Positions 1 to 8,831 of a DNA stretch of 64,000 bases are shown here, piece after piece. This stretch comes from Helicobacter pylori oki112. GTDB taxonomy: Bacteria; Campylobacterota; Campylobacteria; Campylobacterales; Helicobacteraceae. A model generated the notes under the pieces. The model saw only the letters and a list, made by a program, of their open reading frames with translations, made no database searches and was not told the DNA's origin. Numbering within the stretch: the stretch's first letter is position 1; the number at the start of each line of letters is the position of its first letter. The translations under genes were made by a program, and so were the position numbers. Location: contig NZ_CP006821.1 in NCBI RefSeq assembly GCF_000600085.1, forward strand, positions 1,302,001 to 1,366,000, written 5' to 3'.

Positions 1-41
1 CTAAATTATTCGTATGGCACAGAGCATGGTTAAAATTTAGC

Positions 42-47
42 TATAAT
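42..47 (+). promoter_or_regulatory. probable -10 box of the wzk promoter
   Basis: A perfect TATAAT lies 68 bases before the wzk start codon in an A/T-rich stretch, as expected for the H. pylori housekeeping sigma factor, which often lacks a conserved -35 box. A start point near position 54 would give a leader of about 60 nt. No other gene is visible in the first 114 bases. Confidence 0.6.
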
Positions 48-114
48 CTAGCTCAATTTGGCTTAACACAGCTCAAACTTATTACATATAAAAGAATTTA
101 TGGACACTTAAATT

Positions 115-1851
115 ATGGCGAAAAAAAAACATAAAATTTCTACTTTAAAATACTTTTTACGCTCTTTAAAGCAAATCTATATGCTCATCACTTTCAAGGA
201 AAAAATGGTTTTTTTCCTGCTTGTGCTGATGGCGGTTTTTTCTTCTTTTGTGGAAGTGATGTCTCTAACCCTCCTAATGCCTTTTATCACTCTCGCTTCC
301 GATCCCAGCAGGGCTTTAGACGATAAAGACTGGAAAATGGTCTATGATTTTTTCCATTTTTCATCTCCCGTTCGCCTTATGTATTTCTTTAGTTTTTGCT
401 TGGTGGGGATTTATTTGTTCAGGATGTTTTATGGGGTGTCTTTCACTTATTTGAAAGGGCGTTTTTCCAATAAAAAAGCTTATCAAATCAAGCAACAACT
501 TTTTTTACAGCACATTAAAAGCAACTACCTCTCCCACCTTAACCACAACTTGGATTCTTTAAGAGATATTATCAACAATAAAGCAGAAGGCATGTTTGCA
601 AGTTTTAACGCTTTTTTGAATTTACTCACTGAATTAACCGTGATCGTTTTTTTCTATTCCACGCTATTAATCACAAACTGGAAGATAACGCTTGTATTCA
701 CTCTAATCATCTCCATACAAATTTTTATTATCACTAAAAAAATCACCGTTCTTATTCAAAAAAAGGGCGAGATAGCGGCAAAATCTAGGGCGCAAACGCT
801 TAAAGTTTTTTCAAAATTTTTCAGCAATTTCAAAATCACTAAACTCAAAGACAACCACGAAGAAGCCCACAAGCTTTTTGGAGAAAATAACCGTAAAGCC
901 CATGACACCGAGATTATTTATTCTACTCTGCAAGTAGTCCCCAGGTATTCATTAGAAACGGTGGGTTTTAGTTTGTTGATTTTAGCGGTCGCTTACATTT
1001 TATTCAAATACGGCGAAGCTAAAATGGTGCTTCCTACCATTTCTATGTATGCTCTAGCGCTTTATCGCACGCTCCCTTCTGTTACTGGCGTTTTGAATCA
1101 ATACAATGAAATCGCTTACAACCAGCTTGCGACCAACATTGTTTTTAAAAGCCTTTCTAAAACCATCGTTGAAGAGGATTTAGTCCCTTTAGACTTTAAT
1201 GAAAAAATCACTCTTCAAAACATTTCATTCGCTTATAAGTCAAAACACCCGGTTTTGAAAGATTTTAACCTCACCATTCAAAAAGGTCAAAAAGTCGCTC
1301 TCATAGGCCATAGCGGGTGCGGAAAATCCACGCTGGCGGATATTATTATGGGGCTTACTTACCCTAAAAGTGGGGAAATTTTTATTGATAACACCCTTTT
1401 AACCAACGAAAACAGGCGCTCATGGCGTAAAAAAATAGGCTATATCCCCCAAAATATTTACCTTTTTGATGGCACTGTGGGGGATAATATCGCTTTTGGG
1501 AGCGCCATAGATGAAAAACGCTTGATTAAGGTGTGCAAAATGGCTCATATTTATGATTTTTTATGCGAGCATGAGGGCCTTAAAACCCAAGTGGGCGAAG
1601 GGGGTGCTAATCTTAGCGGCGGTCAAAAACAGCGCATAGGCATCGCAAGAGCCTTATACGATAACCCTGAAATTTTGGTTTTAGATGAAGCCACTTCAGC
1701 CCTAGACAATGAAACCGAGAGTAAAATCATGGATGAAATCTATCAAATCGCTAAAAATAAAACCCTAATCGTTATCGCCCACCGCTTAAGCACGATTGAA
1801 CGCTGTGAAGTCATCATTGACATGAGCCAGCACAAAGACAAGCTTGGCTAA
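115..1851 (+). CDS. wzk: ABC-type lipid-linked O-antigen flippase Wzk (MsbA/PglK-like)
   Basis: A 578-residue half-transporter with membrane and ATPase domains fused. Residues 1-330 hold about six hydrophobic segments. The C-terminal ATPase shows Walker A GHSGCGKST, the ABC signature LSGGQKQR, Walker B ILVLDEATS and a switch histidine in IVIAHRLST. In H. pylori this protein (HP1206) has been shown to flip undecaprenyl-PP-linked O-antigen across the inner membrane and resembles Campylobacter PglK; older annotations call it a multidrug transporter. It stands alone, facing the HAD gene tail to tail 10 bases away. Codons 3-5 form a run of nine A, a possible slippage site at the very start of the frame. 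Confidence 0.88.
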   Translation: MAKKKHKISTLKYFLRSLKQIYMLITFKEKMVFFLLVLMAVFSSFVEVMSLTLLMPFITLASDPSRALDDKDWKMVYDFFHFSSPVRLMYFFSFCLVGIYLFRMFYGVSFTYLKGRFSNKKAYQIKQQLFLQHIKSNYLSHLNHNLDSLRDIINNKAEGMFASFNAFLNLLTELTVIVFFYSTLLITNWKITLVFTLIISIQIFIITKKITVLIQKKGEIAAKSRAQTLKVFSKFFSNFKITKLKDNHEEAHKLFGENNRKAHDTEIIYSTLQVVPRYSLETVGFSLLILAVAYILFKYGEAKMVLPTISMYALALYRTLPSVTGVLNQYNEIAYNQLATNIVFKSLSKTIVEEDLVPLDFNEKITLQNISFAYKSKHPVLKDFNLTIQKGQKVALIGHSGCGKSTLADIIMGLTYPKSGEIFIDNTLLTNENRRSWRKKIGYIPQNIYLFDGTVGDNIAFGSAIDEKRLIKVCKMAHIYDFLCEHEGLKTQVGEGGANLSGGQKQRIGIARALYDNPEILVLDEATSALDNETESKIMDEIYQIAKNKTLIVIAHRLSTIERCEVIIDMSQHKDKLG

Positions 1852-1861
1852 TCAAGTAGCT

Positions 1862-2530
1862 TCACTCTTTCATGAAATTTTGCAAATCAAACCCCTTAAA
1901 GCTCTCCAAATACTTCCCTTGATAGCCATTTTGACCCACTAAATTTTTCAAAACCTTGCTGTTGTAACCCAAAAACGCCACTTCATTAGCCTTAGCGCTT
2001 TCATAGTCATTGACGCTATCGCCTATCATTAGCATGTGGCTTGGGTTATAGGCGTATTTTTGAATGATATTGGCGATGATCTTGGGTTTATTGGGCGGAC
2101 TCCCTTCAACGCTCTTAAAATACTTAATGATCCCTAAAAACTCGCACAACACTTGCAATTCGCTATGCAAGGCCGCTGAAGCGATATGGAAAATGTAATT
2201 TTGATAATGCTCATCAATAAACGCCATCACTTCACTATTCAAATGCCCCCTATCAAAAAGCTTTTGCTCTATGATAGCGCCAAATTCTAGGGCTAATGCA
2301 TCCACTTCTTCTTGAGCGATAGGGGTTTTTAAGATCTCGTTATAAAAATATTGGATTTTTTCATTTCTTGAAATCCCCCCACTTTGATAGTGATAAACTT
2401 CAAATTGTTTCAAATCCTCTTGATTCTTGTTACCATGCTTTTGAAACAACGCCTTAAACCCTTCATTTTTTAAATGCATGCTGTCAAAAATCACGCCATC
2501 AAAATCCCATAAAACCACTTCAAGCGCCAT
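1862..2530 (-). CDS. HAD-superfamily phosphatase (beta-phosphoglucomutase/Gph-like)
   Basis: A 222-residue cytoplasmic hydrolase. Motif I is DFDGVIFDS near residues 9-17, with the nucleophilic aspartate and the second aspartate two residues on. An alpha-helical cap follows at about 20-90. A later motif, GDSVNDYESAKAN near residue 170, carries the magnesium-binding acids. The helical cap and length fit the phosphoglycolate phosphatase/beta-phosphoglucomutase branch, but the substrate cannot be read from sequence. It is convergent with wzk and separated from the methyltransferase gene upstream by about 200 bases, in which I see no convincing gene. Confidence 0.75.
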   Translation of the reverse strand: MALEVVLWDFDGVIFDSMHLKNEGFKALFQKHGNKNQEDLKQFEVYHYQSGGISRNEKIQYFYNEILKTPIAQEEVDALALEFGAIIEQKLFDRGHLNSEVMAFIDEHYQNYIFHIASAALHSELQVLCEFLGIIKYFKSVEGSPPNKPKIIANIIQKYAYNPSHMLMIGDSVNDYESAKANEVAFLGYNSKVLKNLVGQNGYQGKYLESFKGFDLQNFMKE

Positions 2531-2731
2531 GATTTCCCCTTTTTTATAGGCTTATTTTGGTTTCATTTTACCTTATTCAAGCGGTATTTAAGCGATTATT
2601 TTTATCATTATTGGAATATCTTGGATTGGTTTTAATCAAATACTGCCCGCTAAAGCCTTATTTAAAAACTCTAACGCTCTTTAGATTTTTTAACTTAAAG
2701 CTCGTTTTTAAAGGTTGGGTTGTTTTGACTC

Positions 2732-3721
2732 TTATTTGATAAGAATATGCAAACACTCTTTGGTGTGCGCGGCTTTATGGGTGCGTTTGTTATCCGCTTT
2801 AAAACGCATGTAAGTTTTGGTAGTTAAGGAGTAAGCACCGTATTTTTTTAAGATATTTCCAATCTCTGTTTCACTCATAAGCCCTTCATTGTTATAGCTT
2901 AAAAAGATGTATTTGAATCGCGCTTTTTTGATCAAGTTTTCAAAAGCGTTTAAGATTTTAGCACGAGAGCAAAAAGAGGATTTCTGGTAACTGGGCAAGC
3001 CGGTTTTACCTTTTGGAGTAAAGGGCGTATAAGCAGCAATCGTGTTCAATAAATGGTAATTCGCCCCGTATTGCCTCGCATTGTAAGGGGGATCTAAATA
3101 CAAAATATCCCCTGAAATCTTTCCAATCAAATCATTAGAATCCTGCTGGTACACTTCATTAGCGTTTAAACTCAAATCAAAATGAGCGCCTTTTAAGATG
3201 AGTTCTTTTTGAGCGCTTTTTTTAAGGCGTTTTAAAAAAGCCCCATAAACTGAAGCGGTGTTAGCCACCTTGTCCGCGCTCTCTAATAGTGATGCGAGCA
3301 AAAAATAATACGCGCAATTATCAATGTTTTGAGAAAGTTTAAGCTCTTCAATTTTTAGACGCATCGCATCAATTTTTTGAGCGTTTGTTTCGCTAAAATA
3401 CTGCCTTGAACTCCCCCCCAAAGAATAATGCGAATAGATAAAGCACTTTTTTAAAGTAACGCTATTAATCTCATTAATAAGCTCTTCTTGATTAGGGATT
3501 TCTTGAATGTTGCCGATATAATTTTGATTCAAAACAAAGCTATAATATTCCAAATCATTAGAGATGATCTTATTAACAGCTTTTTTAAACGCACGCCCCA
3601 CAATGCCCGTCCCAGCGAACAGATCACAAAAAATCGCGCCAGAGAGATCATTGCCCGCAACCGCATGGATATTTTCCTTAATAAAGGGAATGAGCTTGTA
3701 TTTAGAGCCGATGTAGTTCAT
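2732..3721 (-). CDS. hpyIM: adenine-specific DNA methyltransferase M.HpyI (NlaIII-type, CATG)
   Basis: A 329-residue D12-class N6-adenine methyltransferase. The N-terminal NYIGSKYKL and the motif DLFAGTGIVGRAF (about 33-45) form the AdoMet pocket, and DPPYNARQYGANYH (about 211-224) is the catalytic DPPY motif. It begins 8 bases after the end of the iceA1 remnant, in the order cysE-iceA1-hpyIM known for the H. pylori IceA locus, where this enzyme methylates CATG. The reading frame is intact while its partner endonuclease is broken, so it probably acts as an orphan methyltransferase in this strain. Specificity is assigned from locus and family, not from the sequence alone. Confidence 0.88.
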   Translation of the reverse strand: MNYIGSKYKLIPFIKENIHAVAGNDLSGAIFCDLFAGTGIVGRAFKKAVNKIISNDLEYYSFVLNQNYIGNIQEIPNQEELINEINSVTLKKCFIYSHYSLGGSSRQYFSETNAQKIDAMRLKIEELKLSQNIDNCAYYFLLASLLESADKVANTASVYGAFLKRLKKSAQKELILKGAHFDLSLNANEVYQQDSNDLIGKISGDILYLDPPYNARQYGANYHLLNTIAAYTPFTPKGKTGLPSYQKSSFCSRAKILNAFENLIKKARFKYIFLSYNNEGLMSETEIGNILKKYGAYSLTTKTYMRFKADNKRTHKAAHTKECLHILIK

Positions 3722-3729
3722 TGCAACCG

Positions 3730-4416
3730 CTATAAAGTAGTCTTTTGATGGTATCCAATTTGATACCCATTACCATAACCTTTTTGATACCCTTCATTAA
3801 ATATCCTATTATTGCAAGTTTTCCTGTATTGTATGGGGTCATATTGATAACAAGCAACCGTCATATTCAGTCTCCCCTTCGTAGAAAGGATAATGATTGC
3901 CAAGAATTTTTGTTGCATCAAATCTATAGCCAGTCTCTTTTGCATTCTTTACAAATCTGGCGTTTCTTAATCATTACAAGCTTTGCATAAAGCCTGAAAA
4001 TCATCAAAAGTCTGTGTGTTTAAATCAGAAACTCTTGAATCATCCTTGCGGTCGTCTTTATGATCCACTTCTATTTGAGTGTTTTCAGAATTGCCGCACG
4101 CACCGCACATCGCGCAACATTGTTGCTTATAGTGATTTTTAATGTCTTGACGGATACTTTGGTTAAAAACGCATTCGGTATTATAGCCATTCAAGCGTAT
4201 TCTATCAATAGAATTTCCTGGAGTTTGCCCTTTATCAAATTCTAATATAAATTCTTTAGCCAAAGATGAGTTATTCCTACACCAACTCCCCCCATTACCT
4301 AGCTGCAATCCTTGATATTTCCCTACAAATTCTCTAACGCCTACCCAACGAATCACCCCATTTTTATCAGGTTGTGCGAGTTCCAAAAATAATTCTTTTT
4401 TACTTTAAAATTTCAT
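3730..4416 (-). pseudogene. iceA1: iceA1, degraded NlaIII-like restriction endonuclease
   Basis: The largest open piece (4386-3967, 139 codons from a TTG) contains the NlaIII-like block LQLGNGGSWCRNNSSLAKEF and the HNH-type zinc/histidine region CAMCGACG...EVDHKDDRKDD. Similarity continues only by changing frame: KKRQICKECK follows in the +1 frame after the TAA at 3969-3967, TGYRFDATKILG in the next, and CYQYDPIQYRKTCNN in the C-terminal piece ending at 3730. Upstream, ATG AAA TTT at 4416 runs into an in-frame TAA at 4407-4405 before KELFLELAQP. The three shifts add up to a multiple of three. An active endonuclease is unlikely. Broken iceA1 alleles are common in the species. Confidence 0.85.
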
Positions 4417-4479
4417 AAAAATAAATCAATTTACCTCAAAATGACCCGCATGGCGCAAACTCCAACCGCTTGTCTAGAA

Positions 4480-4997
4480 TTAACGATCCTTTGTGATGGT
4501 TTTAGCTTTAGCGCCTACAGCCGTAGAACCCGTAGGTAAATCTGAAAGCACCACCGCATTAGCCCCAATCCTCACATCATCGCCCACATAAATCGCGCCC
4601 AAGACCTTAGCCCCAGCCCCCACTACCACTCGGTTGCCTAAAGTAGGGTGGCGCTTGCCCTTAAACTTGCCCGTGCCCCCTAGAGTTACGCCATGATAAA
4701 TGGTAACATCATCCCCAATCTCTGTGGTCTCGCCAATCACCACACCCATGCCATGATCAATAAAAAGCCCTCTCCCAATCTTAGCGCCCGGGTGGATTTC
4801 TATCCCAGTGATAAAGCGTGCCAACTGAGAAAGCGCGCGCGCGCAATGAAGTAAAACCTCCGCTTGTGCAACGCATGCGCTAGGCGGTAACAAAGCAGTG
4901 CATGAATGCCCGGATAAAGCAAGAGCACCTCCCACTTATTCCTAGCTGCCGGGTCTTCTTGCAAGACACGCTCCAGGCTATAAGACAGATCTAGCAT
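4480..4997 (-). pseudogene. cysE: serine O-acetyltransferase, out of frame at a (GC)n tract
   Basis: CysE acetylates serine with acetyl-CoA in cysteine synthesis. The first 54 residues (from ATG 4997, with a GGAG Shine-Dalgarno) and the remaining 117 residues lie in different frames. The junction is the run of six GC units at 4833-4844; with five units the reading becomes [15 protein letters not shown] and gives one 171-residue protein, the usual H. pylori length. The second part carries the left-handed beta-helix hexapeptides and [20 protein letters not shown] and GVTLGGTG of the acetyltransferase site. As sequenced, the first frame ends at 4800 after ten foreign residues. This may be a slip-strand OFF variant or a sequencing error. 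Confidence 0.85.
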
Positions 4998-5295
4998 GAC
5001 AGAGTCTCCGGTTAAAATATATTTGGATCAACATGACTTAAGCAGATTTTTCTCATCCATTCTAATAAAATTTGATGCAAATTTTTCTTACCATTATACC
5101 CAAACTCACACTCCTTTTAATGGAGTAAAATTAATAGAGTAAAACGCTCTCTTTTTTAATTTTTTTAAATTCTCTTAACAATCCTTTAAAAAAGGTTTAA
5201 AGAACCCACTAATCCACATTGATTTGGCATTTATTTGGGATAAAACTATTTTAAACGAAAAAGATAAAAAGCAGATTGAAAAAAATTACTAGTAG

Positions 5296-5382
5296 TGGTG
5301 CCGAAGGTCGGACTCGAACCGACACGGGATTGCTCCCACCAGATTTTGAGTCTAGCGTGTCTACCAATTCCACCACTTCGGC
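5296..5382 (-). tRNA. tRNA-Leu (anticodon CAA)
   Basis: An 87-nt class II tRNA on the minus strand, including an encoded CCA end. The acceptor stem GCCGAAG pairs with CTTCGGC. The D arm contains AATTGGTAGAC, the T arm GGTTCGAGTCC, and there is a long variable arm (GGGAGCAATCCC). The anticodon stem CTAGA/TCTGG encloses loop CTCAAAA, so the anticodon is CAA, reading UUG. It follows a second tRNA-Leu by 53 bases, probably on one precursor. Confidence 0.95.
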
Positions 5383-5435
5383 GTGTATAAAGCAAAGAGT
5401 GAGATTATACCCACTTATTCCTTAAAGAAACTTAA

Positions 5436-5522
5436 TGGTGCACTGGGCGAGACTCGAACTCGCACGAGATTGCTCCCACCACCCCCTCAAGATGGCGTGT
5501 CTACCAATTCCACCACCAGTGC
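5436..5522 (-). tRNA. tRNA-Leu (anticodon GAG)
   Basis: An 87-nt class II tRNA with encoded CCA. The acceptor stem GCACTGG pairs with CCAGTGC, the T arm is AGTTCGAGTCT, and a long variable arm is present. The anticodon loop TTGAGGG gives GAG, reading CUC and CUU. It is the promoter-proximal gene of a two-tRNA unit with tRNA-Leu(CAA), and the two share much of the D arm and variable arm. Confidence 0.95.
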
Positions 5523-5544
5523 TAAAAATTTAAAATAAACAAAT

Positions 5545-5550
5545 ATTATA
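5545..5550 (-). promoter_or_regulatory. -10 box for the tRNA-Leu pair
   Basis: On the minus strand GCTATAATATTTG places a perfect TATAAT 22 bases before the 5' end of tRNA-Leu(GAG), allowing a start near 5538 and a short 5' leader for RNase P to remove. Confidence 0.6.
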
Positions 5551-5594
5551 GCTAAATCATGCTTTTTAAGCAATAATTTAGCCCATCAAAACCC

Positions 5595-5912
5595 TTAACT
5601 TAAGAATGGGTTACTATAAATAGCGATAATAGCAAACACTAGAGTATAAATCACTTGCGCTTCAATCATCGCCATGGCCACGAACATGGTTGTGAGCAAT
5701 TTACCGCCCACTCCTGGGTTTCTCGCTGTGCCTGTAATGGTCGCTGCGGCCGCATTCCCCATGCCGATCGCCCCACCAAAAGCGGCAATCCCTAAACCGA
5801 TCATCGCTCCTAAGATAGAATAAGATTTAATCATATCCATCCCACCCATTCCACCATCATGAGCGAAAGCAACGCCCGCTAAAGCCAGAAAAAATAACGC
5901 TAAAAATTTCAT
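5595..5912 (-). CDS. atpE: F1Fo ATP synthase subunit c
   Basis: A 105-residue proteolipid that forms the c-ring rotor of the Fo proton channel in the inner membrane. The N-terminal hydrophobic segment FLALFFLALAGVAFA precedes two membrane helices. The first is glycine-rich (GLGIAAFGGAIGMGNA) and the second carries the proton-binding glutamate in AMIEAQVIYTLVF. The loop has the conserved ARNP. I place the start at ATG 5912, preceded by GGAG at good spacing, rather than six codons upstream. The extra N-terminal segment makes it longer than the E. coli subunit, as in other epsilonproteobacteria. The other ATPase genes are not in this window. Confidence 0.93.
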   Translation of the reverse strand: MKFLALFFLALAGVAFAHDGGMGGMDMIKSYSILGAMIGLGIAAFGGAIGMGNAAAATITGTARNPGVGGKLLTTMFVAMAMIEAQVIYTLVFAIIAIYSNPFLS

Positions 5913-6044
5913 TTTCGCACTCCGTTTCAAAAATTGGGCTTGATTTTCATTTCGAATCGTTCCTCTACTTTCAAAAATACAAGCAAGAATTTATTTTAAT
6001 ACAAACTAGCTTAAAAACGCTTTTAAAAAACGCTTTTTAAAATT

Positions 6045-8111
6045 TTAAGCCAAATCCAAAGCGATTTTACCCTTATTGAAACTAATCACCCTACATTTGA
6101 TGCTATCGCCTTCTTTTAAAACCACTTGACACCTGTCCATGTGTTGTTTTCTCAACAAGCCTTCGCCCCCCTTAGGCAAGCTTAAAAACGCCCCAAAATC
6201 TACGATTCGTTTCACTTGAGCTTCTAGCACCTCATCAATAGCGTATTGCTCCAATTCTTGATCTAAAGAATGCAAATAGTTTAAAATAAATTCCTTAGTC
6301 TTTAAAACCCGTTCTTTATTCCCCATGATTTTCACTTCACCGCTCGGTTTATTCAAATCAATTTTAGCTTCAAACTTTTCCACTATCTCTTTAATCACAC
6401 GCCCCCCTTGACCGATAATTTCTACAATTTTATCGGGCGCGACATTAAAAATTTCAGTCGTGGGCAAATGGGAAAAATTGATCACAATCTTTTCTTTCGC
6501 TTCATGCATGATTTTTAAAATATGTTTCCGCGCTTCTTTAGCTTGGAGTAAGGCTTGGTATAAAATTTCTAGCTTGATACCGCTCATTTTGGTATCCATT
6601 TGCATAGCCGTAATGCCTTCTAAATTCCCAGCAATCTTAAAATCCATATCGCCTTCTGCGTCTTCTAAGCCGCTAATATCGCTTAAAATAGCGTGATCTT
6701 GCCCTTCGCTCACCATGCCCATAGCCACCCCAGCGACTAGATCATAAATTTCCACACCGCTTGCATAAAGGGCTAAAGAGCCTGCGCACACGCTCGCCAT
6801 TGAGCTTGAACCATTGCTTTCTAAAATCTCAGAAACCAATCGTATCACCTGCTCTTTATTTTTAATGCTCGTTTCTAAGGCTCTTTTAGCCAAATTCCCA
6901 TGCCCTAATTCGCGCCTTGAAGTCGCGCCAATAGAACTCGCTTCGCCCACGCAAAAAGGAGGGAAATTGTAATGAAACATGAAGCGCTCTTTAATAGGGG
7001 CTTTATGCTCCAAACTCTCATGGGTTTGAGCGTCATTATCCGTGCCTAAAACCCCTACCACTAAGCTTTGCGTTTGCCCCCTAGTGAATAAAATGGAGCT
7101 ATGCGCCATAGGGAGCAAATCGCTCTCTATCAAAATGGGTCGCACTTCTTCTAACGCGCGCTTATCCGGGCGGATTTTATTCTTAATGATCATGCGTCTT
7201 ATCTCAGTTTTTTTCACTTTTTCTAAAGATAATTCAATTTCTTCTAAACTGAATTCTGAGTGGGCTTCACTGATTTTTCTGGCAATTTCATTGAAAACAT
7301 TTTCTCGCTCGCTCAAAGCAGAACTTTCAATGCCTTTGATGATTTCATCAAAATACTGATTTTTCAATAAATCTAACAGCCTTTCATTAAAGACTATTGC
7401 TTGGCTCTCTTTAAAAAGCAGCTCGTTTTGGTGGGGCGTGAAAATCTCTTCATAAAGCGTGCAAGTTTCTTTCAAACTTTTTTGAGCCAATTCTAAAGCT
7501 TTTAGCATTAAAGGCTCTTCTAAAGCGTTTAATTGTTGCCCCAAAGAACGCATTTCTATCATGTTCAAACTCTCTTTCGTTCCTGACACGAACAAATCCA
7601 AACTGGATTGATTCAAAAGGCTTGTGTTAGGGTTAATGATAAATTCGTTATCCACCCTAGCGATCCTGCAAGCGCTCACGCTTTTAATGGGAGCGATATG
7701 GGATAAAAAAAGAGCGGCTGAAGCGGCGTTTAAAGCAGAAACCTGCAAGTCATTTTCAATATCATGGCTTAAAACCATTAAAGTGATCTGCGTAGGGTAG
7801 CGGTAGTCTTTAGGGAATAAAGGGCGTAAAGTCCTGTCTATAAGCCTAGAGGTTAAGATTTCAAAATCTTGCGCCCTGCCTTCTCTTTTAACAAAACCGC
7901 CCGGGATCTTTCCGGCTGCATAAGATTTTTCTAAAAACTGCACCACTAAAGGCAGAAAATCTTCACTCACAGGCTCTCTTTCTGTGCACACGCTCGCTAA
8001 AATGATGGTTTTTCCTAAGCGATATAAAAGAGAGCTGGTGGCTTGTTTGGCCACTTGTTTGAGAGCGAACTCTTCGGTTTTGTTACTAGAATTGATGGTG
8101 ATAAAATCCAT
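6045..8111 (-). CDS. pnp: polynucleotide phosphorylase
   Basis: A 688-residue 3'-to-5' phosphorolytic exoribonuclease that degrades mRNA to nucleoside diphosphates. Two RNase PH-like domains occupy about residues 1-220 and 300-540, the second with FNFPPFCVGE-type sequence (FHYNFPPFCVGEAS) and the acidic loop DISGLEDAEGDMDFK of the active site. A KH domain (IVEIIGQGGRVIKEIVEKF) and an S1 domain (VKRIVDFGAFLSL) bind RNA at the C-terminus. It starts 2 bases after the preceding PRTase-like gene, pointing to one operon with lptD and the RDD gene. Length and domain order are normal. Confidence 0.96.
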   Translation of the reverse strand: MDFITINSSNKTEEFALKQVAKQATSSLLYRLGKTIILASVCTEREPVSEDFLPLVVQFLEKSYAAGKIPGGFVKREGRAQDFEILTSRLIDRTLRPLFPKDYRYPTQITLMVLSHDIENDLQVSALNAASAALFLSHIAPIKSVSACRIARVDNEFIINPNTSLLNQSSLDLFVSGTKESLNMIEMRSLGQQLNALEEPLMLKALELAQKSLKETCTLYEEIFTPHQNELLFKESQAIVFNERLLDLLKNQYFDEIIKGIESSALSERENVFNEIARKISEAHSEFSLEEIELSLEKVKKTEIRRMIIKNKIRPDKRALEEVRPILIESDLLPMAHSSILFTRGQTQSLVVGVLGTDNDAQTHESLEHKAPIKERFMFHYNFPPFCVGEASSIGATSRRELGHGNLAKRALETSIKNKEQVIRLVSEILESNGSSSMASVCAGSLALYASGVEIYDLVAGVAMGMVSEGQDHAILSDISGLEDAEGDMDFKIAGNLEGITAMQMDTKMSGIKLEILYQALLQAKEARKHILKIMHEAKEKIVINFSHLPTTEIFNVAPDKIVEIIGQGGRVIKEIVEKFEAKIDLNKPSGEVKIMGNKERVLKTKEFILNYLHSLDQELEQYAIDEVLEAQVKRIVDFGAFLSLPKGGEGLLRKQHMDRCQVVLKEGDSIKCRVISFNKGKIALDLA

Positions 8112-8113
8112 AT

Positions 8114-8818
8114 TTAATGTTCCTTTTTTAAATTGGGCGCGTTGTTAGCGCCCAAGTATTTTTCAATTTCTTCATTGCTTAATCGCTTGAGTTCTTTATA
8201 ATGATGCTCCACAGAGACAAAACATTCAGGGCGATACACGCTAATCACCCCATCGCACAAACTTTCTAAGCCTTGAGCGACATTTTGCGCAAGAATGGGG
8301 GTTAAAATATAAATGTCTTGGCATTCTTTTTTCAAGCAAGTTTGCACGCCTAACCCTGCTCTAAACCCGGTTTCAATCCCCCTATCTACGATAAAAATAT
8401 TTTTATCTTTTAAGCTTTTGATCGCATTGCCTTTGCGATACTGATAGATGTGAGACAAAATGTCTTCTTCATAAGCTCGCTTGGCTTCCCCATAAACATA
8501 GTCTAAAGTGATGTCAAAGGAATTGATCAAACTTTCATTCATCACTATATCCATGCTCTCACTCACCAAAGCGATCTCGCATTTTGAGTTTAAAGGGGCT
8601 AGGATAGGTTCTAAAAAAAGTATATCATAAGTCGCTCCAAATTTTTGCGCTAAAGCGTTAGCCAAATACAAAGCGTTAAAACTCAAAGCGAGCATGATGG
8701 AATCTTTTAAATCAATGTGGCGCGTGTGGATTTCATTAATCAATTTGTTCAAAGCGTCTTCTTCATTGATAAAACGCATGCCCTCTATATCGGTGATATG
8801 GCTAAAGTCCGTATTCAA
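8114..8818 (-). CDS. phosphoribosyltransferase-like protein
   Basis: A 234-residue soluble protein. The segment KNIFIVDRGIETGFRAG (about 141-157) resembles the PRPP-binding loop of type I phosphoribosyltransferases, whose usual form is a hydrophobic strand followed by DDGxxTG. Here one acidic residue is replaced by arginine, so catalysis is uncertain. It sits between lptD (13 bases upstream) and pnp (2 bases downstream), so it is very likely co-transcribed with both. The substrate is unknown, and I assign no specific enzyme. Confidence 0.6.
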   Translation of the reverse strand: MNTDFSHITDIEGMRFINEEDALNKLINEIHTRHIDLKDSIMLALSFNALYLANALAQKFGATYDILFLEPILAPLNSKCEIALVSESMDIVMNESLINSFDITLDYVYGEAKRAYEEDILSHIYQYRKGNAIKSLKDKNIFIVDRGIETGFRAGLGVQTCLKKECQDIYILTPILAQNVAQGLESLCDGVISVYRPECFVSVEHHYKELKRLSNEEIEKYLGANNAPNLKKEH

Positions 8819-8831
8819 ATCTATTCCTTTT

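Noticed and set aside
2557..2739. A 60-codon plus-strand frame between the HAD gene and hpyIM
   Set aside because: It is leucine/phenylalanine-rich by base composition, has no ribosome binding site, and runs into the 3' end of hpyIM on the opposite strand.
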